Origin: Mycobacteriaceae bacterium
GTDB taxonomy: Bacteria > Actinomycetota > Actinomycetes > Mycobacteriales > Mycobacteriaceae
Length of the DNA stretch: 6,179 bases
NCBI GenBank assembly: GCA_019242135.1
Contig: JAFAWC010000567.1
Span: 1-6,179, forward strand
Direction of reading: 5' to 3'
Shown: positions 1 through 6,179 of the stretch, one piece after another
Layout of the letters: each line of letters opens with the position of its first letter
How positions within the stretch are numbered: position 1 is the stretch's first letter
The notes under the pieces: model-generated
The model's database searches: none
Told to the model about the DNA's origin: nothing
Seen by the model: the letters and a program-made list of their open reading frames with translations, nothing else
Translations under genes and position numbers: made by a program

Positions 1-398
1 AGGTCCGCGGCGAACAACGCCGACTCCTCGCCACCTTCGCCCGACTTGACCTCAAGAACGATGTCGTCGGCGTCGTGCGGATCGCGTGGCGCCAGCATGT
101 CGGTCAACTGTGTGTCGAGCTCGTCCGTCTGTGTCTCGAGCTCGACGACCTCGGACGCGAAGGATTCGTCGTCGGCCGCCAATTCGCGCGCTGTCGCCAG
201 ATCCCCCCGCGCGGCCTCGAGTTTGCGGTACGTCGCGACGATGGGCGCAAGCTGTGCGAACCGGCGTCCCACCTTGCGGGCCGCGGCCTGATCGGAATGC
301 AGCTGAGGGTCGGCAAGGCGTCGCTCGAGTTCGGCGTGCTCGGCGAGCAGCGCGTCGATCGCCGGCGCGTCCGATTGTGCACCGCCGCTCTGCCTCAC
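1..398 (-). CDS. prfA: Peptide chain release factor 1 (N-terminal part, cut by window edge)
   Basis: Encodes release factor 1, which recognises UAA and UAG stop codons in the ribosomal A site and triggers peptide release in the cytoplasm. Only the first 132 codons are inside the window. The frame reads a short variable start, then [18 protein letters not shown], a helical charged N-terminal domain to about residue 100, then [20 protein letters not shown] and the start of the conserved core, [14 protein letters not shown]. This matches mycobacterial PrfA closely. The stop-codon-reading loop and catalytic GGQ motif lie beyond the edge and cannot be checked. The GTG start at 398 was chosen because GGGAGGTGA lies 9 bases upstream (core GGAGG) and the family similarity begins about 13 codons later. 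The gene lies 85 bases downstream of rpmE on the same strand, with a strong stem-loop between. In M. tuberculosis the next gene is the methyltransferase hemK/prmC, expected just off the window. RF1 versus RF2 is decided by similarity and by synteny with rho-rpmE. Confidence 0.95.
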   Translation of the reverse strand, partial: MRQSGGAQSDAPAIDALLAEHAELERRLADPQLHSDQAAARKVGRRFAQLAPIVATYRKLEAARGDLATARELAADDESFASEVVELETQTDELDTQLTDMLAPRDPHDADDIVLEVKSGEGGEESALFAAD

Positions 399-404
399 CC
401 CATG

Positions 405-413
405 TCACCTCCC
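405..413 (-). promoter_or_regulatory. Shine-Dalgarno of prfA
   Basis: GGGAGGTGA on the minus strand. Its GGAGG core is 9 bases from the GTG chosen as the prfA start (398) and 4 bases from an out-of-frame ATG (403-401) that opens a two-codon ORF, ATG GGG TGA. The site supports the GTG start, since no in-frame ATG lies nearby. Confidence 0.7.
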
Positions 414-435
414 TGCAACGGTGCCAGAACGCGAA

Positions 436-475
436 CCGACGCCCGTCTGCGCTCGCGCAACAGATCGGGCGTCGG
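436..475 (-). terminator. Stem-loop between rpmE and prfA, possible attenuator
   Basis: A perfect 10-bp inverted repeat (CCGACGCCCG at 436-445 pairing with CGGGCGTCGG at 466-475) encloses a second small hairpin, TGCG-CTCG-CGCA at 448-459 on the plus strand. It begins 8 bases after the rpmE stop. On the transcript it is followed by TTCGCGTTCTGG rather than a clean U run, so it is not a textbook intrinsic terminator. Mycobacterial terminators are often U-poor. It could partly terminate, mark an RNA-processing or stability boundary, or set the rpmE:prfA ratio. The pairing is seen directly; the role is inferred. Confidence 0.45.
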
Positions 476-483
476 ATAGCTCA

Positions 484-726
484 CTATTTGTCGGCGCCAG
501 CCTTGTCGTCCGAAGCGCCCTTCCTCTTGCCGTAGCGCTTCTCGAAGCGAGCGACACGGCCGCCGCTGTCGAGAATCTTTTGCTTTCCGGTGTAGAAGGG
601 GTGGCACTGAGAGCAGACCTCGACGGCGATGTGTCCGCTCTTCTTGGTGCTGCGGGTGGTGAATGTGTTGCCACAGCCGCAATGCACCGTCGTCTCGACG
701 TAGTCAGGGTGAATACCCGATTTCAT
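484..726 (-). CDS. rpmE: 50S ribosomal protein L31, zinc-binding (C+) type
   Basis: Encodes the 80-residue L31 protein of the large subunit, which sits at the central protuberance and helps bridge the subunits. The sequence starts [22 protein letters not shown] and contains the four-cysteine zinc ribbon: C16, C18, C38 and C41 (CGCG, then [13 protein letters not shown]). This marks it as the primary zinc-containing L31 rather than the cysteine-free, zinc-starvation paralogue that Zur represses in many bacteria. The C-terminus is a basic/acidic tail ([17 protein letters not shown]), somewhat longer than in E. coli L31, as usual in mycobacteria. The ATG at 726 has GAAGAGGA about 4 bases upstream. 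The gene is monocistronic or cotranscribed with prfA, and divergent from the exported-protein gene at 1090. In most mycobacteria rho lies directly upstream; here that link is interrupted. Confidence 0.97.
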   Translation of the reverse strand: MKSGIHPDYVETTVHCGCGNTFTTRSTKKSGHIAVEVCSQCHPFYTGKQKILDSGGRVARFEKRYGKRKGASDDKAGADK

Positions 727-793
727 GGTGTCCTCTTCGTTTTTGGTCGCCCGGAGCCGGTTGCCCGGATCATCGCTGGGGCGTCGGCGATCG

Positions 794-799
794 ATTATG
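794..799 (-). promoter_or_regulatory. Candidate -10 element for rpmE
   Basis: CATAAT on the minus strand, in the context TGGCATAATCG, about 70 bases upstream of the rpmE ATG. That would give a leader of roughly 60 bases. The best upstream hexamers (TTGGTG or TTCGCA) have spacings of 13 or 19 bases, so the -35 is weak. Mycobacterial SigA promoters tolerate poor -35 elements. The call rests on the -10 match only. Confidence 0.35.
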
Positions 800-872
800 C
801 CAGCTCAGCCGCCACCAATGCGAAACGCCCAGGGCACTGGCGCTATTCCGGGCGCTCGATCCTTTGTATCGC

Positions 873-891
873 GGGACACGGCCCGTTTCCC
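873..891. repeat. Imperfect 19-base palindrome in the divergent intergenic region
   Basis: GGGACACGG-C-CCGTTTCCC: eight of nine positions pair symmetrically around the central C at 882, with one C/T mismatch. It lies between the two divergent genes, upstream of the candidate rpmE promoter. It could be an operator for a dimeric regulator or a chance GC-rich dyad. No known mycobacterial regulator site is recognised in it. Confidence 0.3.
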
Positions 892-1077
892 CGTAACAAT
901 CGGAATTTCTCCACCGATACAGGCGTGGGGGGTCGTGGGTCGATCTTGGTCGCAACGGTGCGGTGAGTGCGGCCCGGCTTCTCGGCGTAGCGGCCGGTCA
1001 GCGGCGCGGCAGTCGTGAAGTTTCGACAAAGGTGCCAGCTTCGGACAGTCGGGGCGATTCGAAGTTCAGGGGTCGCA

Positions 1078-1085
1078 AAAGGAGG
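1078..1085 (+). promoter_or_regulatory. Shine-Dalgarno that sets the start of the Trp-rich protein
   Basis: AAAGGAGG, 4 bases before the GTG at 1090. The ATG at 1102 is 16 bases away, too far, and the in-frame start at 1015 has no comparable site. This places the start at GTG 1090, right before a typical signal peptide. Confidence 0.75.
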
Positions 1086-1089
1086 ACAT

Positions 1090-1530
1090 GTGAAGCTGAG
1101 AATGACAAAAACGGCGCTCGCTGCCGCAACGATCGCGAGCGCGCTGGGCTTCGGCGCCGTTTCGGTGGCCGGCGTGGGCGTGGCAAGCGCAGCCCCCGCA
1201 GCGCCCATGCCGATGCAGCCGGGGCAGTGTGGTCGCAACTTCGGCTGCTGGCCGGGACCGAACCGCGTCGACCAGGACTGGAGTGTCGGCAGCGTGAACT
1301 GGTGGCGCGGCCGGCCGGACAAATGGTGGGGTGATGGTGACCTTCCGCCGTGGGGCTACTGGGGACAGCCGCCAGCGGTGCAGTGGTCGGGGCCGCCCCC
1401 ATGGGTGACCCCGCACCCGATCAACTATTGGGGCTACAACGCCACGCCGGTATGGGATGACAACTTCCATGGCTGGGGGATTTGGCTGTTCGGCCTCTGG
1501 ATCCCGATCGTGGGGATCAGCGGCTACTAA
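1090..1530 (+). CDS. Small exported tryptophan-rich protein of unknown function
   Basis: A 146-residue protein starting at GTG 1090, supported by AAAGGAGG just upstream. The N-terminus is a signal peptide: a basic MKLRMTK, a hydrophobic Ala/Gly/Val stretch from about residue 8 to 31, and an ASA cleavage site giving mature APAAPMPMQPGQ from about residue 35. The mature part of about 112 residues has 15 tryptophans (W54, 64, 71, 72, 79, 80, 88, 91, 99, 105, 114, 122, 129, 132, 137), many Pro and Gly, and two cysteines (C47, C53) that could form a disulfide. It shows W-G/W-W motifs such as NWWRGRPDKWWG and PPWGYWG. The end, WGIWLFGLWIPIVGISGY, is uncharged and hydrophobic and might touch a membrane or lipid. 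I recall similar short Trp-rich secreted proteins in mycobacteria, but no characterised function, and I recognise no domain. It is the only plus-strand gene here, divergent from rpmE and convergent with rho. The coding call is strong because signal peptide, ribosome binding site, stop and terminator all agree. A role at the cell envelope is inference. Confidence 0.85.
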   Translation: MKLRMTKTALAAATIASALGFGAVSVAGVGVASAAPAAPMPMQPGQCGRNFGCWPGPNRVDQDWSVGSVNWWRGRPDKWWGDGDLPPWGYWGQPPAVQWSGPPPWVTPHPINYWGYNATPVWDDNFHGWGIWLFGLWIPIVGISGY

Positions 1531-1540
1531 ACAGAAGAGG

Positions 1541-1570
1541 CGGCCGCCTTGCGGGAGGGCAAGGCGGCCG
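1541..1570. terminator. Bidirectional intrinsic terminator between the Trp-rich gene and rho
   Basis: A perfect 12-bp stem (CGGCCGCCTTGC at 1541-1552 with its complement at 1559-1570) and a 6-base loop. It sits 10 bases after the plus-strand stop and 13 bases after the rho stop on the minus strand. On the minus transcript the stem is followed by GCCTCTTCTGTTTAG, moderately U-rich, so it suits rho best. On the plus transcript the tail is TCGTCTGCGCGG, U-poor. The position between two convergent stops makes a shared terminator very likely. Confidence 0.8.
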
Positions 1571-1583
1571 TCGTCTGCGCGGA

Positions 1584-3404
1584 TTAGGAGGCGAATTCCT
1601 CGTTCACCGGCCCGGGCGCATTCTTGGACACCTGGACTAGGAATTCGTAGTTGGTCTTCGTCTTGCGCAACTGCGACATCAGCAGGTCGATCGCCTGATG
1701 AGAATCAAGCCCGCTTAAGACGCGGCGCAACTTGTGCACGATCGCGAACTCATCGGGCGACAGCAGCAACTCGTCCTTTCGGGTACCCGACGGGTTCACG
1801 TCGACAGCAGGGAACACGCGCCGCTCGGCGATCTTGCGGTCGAGCTTGAGCTCAGCGTTACCTGTGCCCTTGAACTCTTCGAAGATCACCGTGTCGCCGG
1901 TGGACCCGGTCTCGACCATTGCGGTCGCGACGATCGTCAGCGAGCCACCCTCTTCGATGTTTCGCGCCGCGCCCAGGAAACGCTTGGGTGGATACAGGGC
2001 GGTCGAGTCGACACCGCCGGAGAGAATGCGCCCCGAGGCAGGCGACGCGTTGTTGTACGCGCGGCCAAGGCGGGTGATCGAGTCGAGCAGCACGACGACA
2101 TCCTTGCCCTGCTCGACGAGGCGCTTGGCCCGCTCGATCGCAAGTTCGGCGACCGAGGTGTGGTCCGACGGCGGCCGATCGAAGGTCGACGCGATGACCT
2201 CACCCTTCACCGAGCGCTGCATGTCGGTCACCTCTTCGGGACGCTCGTCGACGAGCACCACCATGAGGTGACATTCTTCGTTGTTCTTCGTGATCGCGTT
2301 CGCGATGTCCTGCAGGATCGTCGTCTTGCCCGCCTTGGGCGGCGAGACGATCAGGGCACGCTGTCCCTTGCCGATCGGCATGATCAAGTCGATGACGCGG
2401 GTGGTCAACCGCTCGGTCGAGGTCTCCAGGCGCAGCCGCTGATTCGGGTAAAGAGGTGTCAGCTTCCCGAAATCCGGACGCTTCTTGGCGTCCTCGACCG
2501 ACGCCCCGTTGACAGCGTCGATGCGCACCAACGGGTTGAACTTCTGCCTGGGATTCTGATTTCCGCCGTCGCCCTCCCGCGGCAGACGCACCGCGCCGGT
2601 GATGTGATCGCCGCGACGCAGCCCGTTCTTGCGGACCATGTTCATCGACACGTAGACGTCGTTCGGGCCGGGCAGGTAGCCGGAGGTGCGGACGAACGCG
2701 TAGTTGTCGAGCACGTCCAGGATGCCTGCCACCGGCTGCACCACATCGTCCTCGCGCAGCTCGGCGTCGCCGTTGCCGTCGCCGCCTCGTTCCCGGCGCC
2801 GGCGGTCGCGGAACCGGCGCCCCCGCCGGCCTTGCCGGCCGTCGCCCTCGTCGTCGCCGCGGATCTGGCCCCCTTGCTGGTCACCGCCCTGAGCCTGGTC
2901 GCCGCCCGGACGGTTCTCCGTCTTGGCGTCCTCGTCGGTCGACTGGTCTGGCTGCTCCGGTGAATCGCCGGACTGGGGCTGGTCCGTCGTGGACGGTGCG
3001 CCCGTCCCGCGGGCGGCGCCACGGCGTTCGCGGCCTTGCCGCCGAGGCTCGCCGGGCGCCTCTTTGGGCGCGTCCGCCGCAGCGGCTTTCGCGGATGCGT
3101 CGTCGCTGTCGCCGGTCCGGTTGTCGTTGCTTCCCCCGTTGCGCGCATTGCCGATTGGGTCGCCGCGACGTTCACGGATCGCGGCGATCAATTCGTTCTT
3201 GCGCATGCCGGACGCGCCTTTGACGCCGACCTCATTGGCCAGCGCGCGCAGCTCCGGGAGCACCATGGTCGACAGCGCGCCGGCGCCGTGAGGTTGTGCC
3301 GTCACGTCGGCGGGCGGCGAAGTTGAGTCATCAGGTGTCGCGGTGGTGGGCAGTTCCGGCTCTTCGGCGCCACTACCAGCCGCTATGAGGTCCGTATCGG
3401 TCAC
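1584..3404 (-). CDS. rho: Transcription termination factor Rho
   Basis: Encodes a 606-residue hexameric RNA helicase/translocase that binds C-rich unstructured RNA and uses ATP to release RNA polymerase. Domains in order: a short variable start; a Rho_N/SAP-like helical domain at about 44-80 (MVLPELRALANEVGVKG); a disordered insertion at about 81-215 rich in Gly, Gln, Asp and Arg, ending in the basic stretch RRGRRFRDRRRRER; the cold-shock-like RNA-binding domain at about 219-295 (GILDVLDNYAFVRTSGYLPG); and a RecA-type ATPase at about 315-590. Walker A is PPKAGKT (355-361), catalytic region DERPEEVTDMQR (386-397), Walker B VVVLLDS (436-442), Q-loop ASGRILSGGVD (456-466). M. tuberculosis Rho is nearly the same size (602 aa), whereas E. 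coli Rho lacks the insertion (419 aa). GTG start at 3404 has AAAGGA 5 bases upstream. It follows thrB after 271 bases with its own candidate promoter and a structured leader, so it is probably transcribed separately and possibly autoregulated, as in other bacteria. Confidence 0.97.
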   Translation of the reverse strand: MTDTDLIAAGSGAEEPELPTTATPDDSTSPPADVTAQPHGAGALSTMVLPELRALANEVGVKGASGMRKNELIAAIRERRGDPIGNARNGGSNDNRTGDSDDASAKAAAADAPKEAPGEPRRQGRERRGAARGTGAPSTTDQPQSGDSPEQPDQSTDEDAKTENRPGGDQAQGGDQQGGQIRGDDEGDGRQGRRGRRFRDRRRRERGGDGNGDAELREDDVVQPVAGILDVLDNYAFVRTSGYLPGPNDVYVSMNMVRKNGLRRGDHITGAVRLPREGDGGNQNPRQKFNPLVRIDAVNGASVEDAKKRPDFGKLTPLYPNQRLRLETSTERLTTRVIDLIMPIGKGQRALIVSPPKAGKTTILQDIANAITKNNEECHLMVVLVDERPEEVTDMQRSVKGEVIASTFDRPPSDHTSVAELAIERAKRLVEQGKDVVVLLDSITRLGRAYNNASPASGRILSGGVDSTALYPPKRFLGAARNIEEGGSLTIVATAMVETGSTGDTVIFEEFKGTGNAELKLDRKIAERRVFPAVDVNPSGTRKDELLLSPDEFAIVHKLRRVLSGLDSHQAIDLLMSQLRKTKTNYEFLVQVSKNAPGPVNEEFAS

Positions 3405-3614
3405 GGATGTCCTTTCTCTCCCTCGCAGGTCTCGTCATACGAGGGGTTTCTCGCGCGCGCCCTATTCGGCGCGCGCCGTGTCCTATGTCACCGTCGGTGT
3501 CGCAACGGCGATCGTGTTGGTTCACAGCTATGAGGCGAACCGTCATCCCCGAGAAGAATTGGTGATCGTCCTACTGTCGGCGCAGGTAGAAGCTGCGATT
3601 GCTGGACGGCACCG
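3405..3614 (-). promoter_or_regulatory. Structured 5' leader of rho
   Basis: If transcription starts near 3608 from the candidate promoter, rho carries a leader of about 200 bases. It contains a GC-only 9-bp stem (GCGCGCGCC at 3453-3461 with GGCGCGCGC at 3468-3476, 6-base loop) and a small 5-bp hairpin (CTCGT-CAT-ACGAG, 3431-3443) just before the Shine-Dalgarno AAAGGA (3410-3415). Rho genes in other bacteria are autoregulated by termination within their leaders; a similar role here is inference. No convincing coding region is seen in it on either strand. Confidence 0.4.
3453..3476 (-). repeat. 9-bp GC-only inverted repeat in the rho leader
   Basis: The arms GCGCGCGCC and GGCGCGCGC are perfectly complementary around the loop CTATTC (plus-strand sense). 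As RNA on the rho transcript this is a very stable hairpin about 50 bases ahead of the GTG start. It has no U run after it (GAGAAACCCC follows), so it is more likely a folding or regulatory element than a terminator. Confidence 0.5.
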
Positions 3615-3643
3615 AGGATAACCCGCTTCCCGACGGGAAGCAA
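3615..3643 (-). promoter_or_regulatory. Candidate SigA-type promoter for rho
   Basis: On the minus strand, TTGCTT (3643-3638) and TATCCT (3620-3615) are separated by exactly 17 bases. The -10 fits the mycobacterial TANNNT pattern, and the -35 matches TTGACA at the first three positions. A start near 3608 would follow. The spacer contains most of the dyad GCTTCCC-GTC-GGGAAGC (3625-3641), so a protein or structure there could interfere with polymerase. This is the best pair I found upstream of rho; it has no experimental support here. Confidence 0.4.
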
Positions 3644-3658
3644 GAAAGCCCACCGGGC
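3625..3658 (-). terminator. Tandem small hairpins after thrB, possible terminator
   Basis: Just downstream of the thrB stop the transcript holds GCCC-GGT-GGGC (3658-3648) followed by TTTCTTGCTT, and then GCTTCCC-GTC-GGGAAGC (3641-3625), a perfect 7-bp stem with a 3-base loop. The first is short but has a U-rich tail, as expected of a weak intrinsic terminator for the thr operon. The second overlaps the candidate rho promoter. Partial read-through into rho remains possible. Confidence 0.4.
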
Positions 3659-3675
3659 CGTGTCGTGGGGCACAG

Positions 3676-5740
<2,065 letters not shown>

Positions 5741-5744
<4 letters not shown>

Positions 5745-6178
5745 TCGCTGGCTCCCTCCAACCGCAGCACACTGGCGACGTTCTGCACCACGTCGAGGCC
5801 CGCGAGCGCGGCCACAGTGTCGGATAGCGCGGCGTCGGTGGCTTCGTGAGTGACCACGACGACGCGCGCGCCGACACGCTGCCCGCCCTCGTCGACGACG
5901 CCCTCTTGGCGCACCTCGGCAATGCTCACCTCACGTTTGGCGAATTCCGCTGCCACCGTCGCCAACACACCGGGCCGGTCGGCGACATACATGCTGACGT
6001 AGTAGCGCGTGCTGATCATCCCCATCGGGGAGATCGGCAGCTGGGCGTACTTTGACTCGCGCGGCCCGCGTCCACCCTGCACCCGGTTGCGCGCAGCCAT
6101 GACCACATCGCCCATCACAGCCGAGGCAGTCGGTGCTCCGCCGGCACCCTGGCCGTAGAACATCAGCCGGCCGGCCGC
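5741..6178 (-). CDS. hom: Homoserine dehydrogenase (C-terminal part, cut by window edge)
   Basis: The last 145 codons of the NAD(P)-dependent enzyme that reduces aspartate semialdehyde to homoserine, the branch point to threonine, methionine and isoleucine. The visible part begins inside the catalytic domain at [20 protein letters not shown], whose YGQGAGG and PTASAV blocks are conserved at the end of that domain. After a linker comes an ACT domain from about fragment residue 57 ([22 protein letters not shown]) to 140. In related enzymes ACT domains mediate threonine feedback, so allosteric control by threonine is likely but not shown here. The sequence resembles M. tuberculosis ThrA (Rv1294) very closely. 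The NAD-binding Rossmann domain and the catalytic lysines lie outside the window. The stop TGA overlaps the thrC start in ATGA. It is the first visible gene of the hom-thrC-thrB operon; lysA lies upstream of it in M. tuberculosis. Confidence 0.96.
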
Positions 6179-6179
6179 T

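Larger units (their letters stand above)
727..1089. other. 363-base divergent intergenic region
   Basis: Non-coding stretch between the divergent starts of rpmE (minus) and the Trp-rich exported protein (plus). It should hold both promoters. I see a candidate rpmE -10 (CATAAT on the minus strand, 794-799), an imperfect palindrome at 873-891, and the strong Shine-Dalgarno of the plus gene at 1078-1085. The hexamer GAAGTT occurs twice in 1015-1070, without convincing symmetry. I find no convincing -35/-10 pair for the plus gene and no good small ORF with its own ribosome binding site. Confidence 0.6.

Noticed and set aside
52..408. 118-codon minus-strand frame starting GTG at 408
   Set aside because: It is out of frame with prfA, whose frame shows clear RF1 similarity, and its translation is Arg/Ala-rich without a domain.
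421..966. 181-codon plus-strand open frame across rpmE and the intergenic region
   Set aside because: Its middle is antisense to rpmE, it has no Shine-Dalgarno, and no recognisable domain is seen. It is best explained as a shadow of high-GC codon bias.
1015..1089. 25-residue N-terminal extension of the Trp-rich protein from an earlier in-frame start at 1015
   Set aside because: It would bury the signal peptide behind a basic 25-residue stretch and translate through the strong Shine-Dalgarno. GTG 1090 is better placed.
727..1586. Mobile element carrying the Trp-rich gene
   Set aside because: I found no transposase, no flanking direct repeats or terminal inverted repeats at the gene's borders. 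The only inverted repeat is the terminator hairpin.
1734..2963. 409-codon open frame on the plus strand, antisense to rho
   Set aside because: It lies fully inside rho, which has unmistakable family motifs. Its translation is rich in Arg/Asp/Val/His without any domain, typical of mirror frames in high-GC genes, and it has no convincing ribosome binding site.
3343..3621. 92-codon plus-strand frame over the rho start and leader
   Set aside because: It begins within rho in antisense, has no ribosome binding site, and runs through the GC-repeat hairpin. No family similarity is seen.

Overview
This window looks like the chromosome of a high-GC actinobacterium, almost certainly a Mycobacterium/Mycolicibacterium species. 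Three things suggest this: the strong G/C bias at third codon positions, the near-mycobacterial protein sequences (Rho with a long Arg/Gly/Gln/Asp-rich N-terminal insertion, zinc-type L31, a homoserine dehydrogenase tail very like M. tuberculosis ThrA), and the gene order. Read on the minus strand from the right edge, the order is hom (3' part) - thrC - thrB - rho - rpmE - prfA (5' part), the same as Rv1294-Rv1299 of M. tuberculosis as I recall it. It is ordinary core chromosome; no mobile element, RNA gene or CRISPR array is visible.

Right part (3676-6179): the tail of the threonine branch from aspartate. hom (homoserine dehydrogenase with C-terminal ACT domain) overlaps thrC (threonine synthase) by ATGA, and thrC is followed after two bases by thrB (homoserine kinase). 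This is a tight, translationally coupled operon for the last steps from aspartate semialdehyde to threonine. Between thrB and rho lie 271 bases holding two small hairpins, a plausible SigA-type promoter and a leader of about 200 bases with further hairpins.

Middle (1584-3404): rho, the transcription termination factor, with the actinobacterial N-terminal insertion. Its 3' end faces a plus-strand gene, and a perfect 12-bp stem-loop lies between the two stop codons.

Left part: the one plus-strand gene (1090-1530) encodes a small, probably exported and extraordinarily tryptophan-rich protein (15 Trp in about 112 mature residues). It interrupts the rho-rpmE neighbourhood and is the least ordinary thing here. 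It is divergent from rpmE (ribosomal protein L31) across a 363-base intergenic region. rpmE is followed by prfA (peptide chain release factor 1), cut by the left edge, with a strong stem-loop between them. rho, rpmE and prfA form a housekeeping block for transcription termination, ribosome structure and translation termination.

No wholly new system is evident. The items most worth a second look are the Trp-rich exported protein and the structured non-coding segments around rho and prfA.
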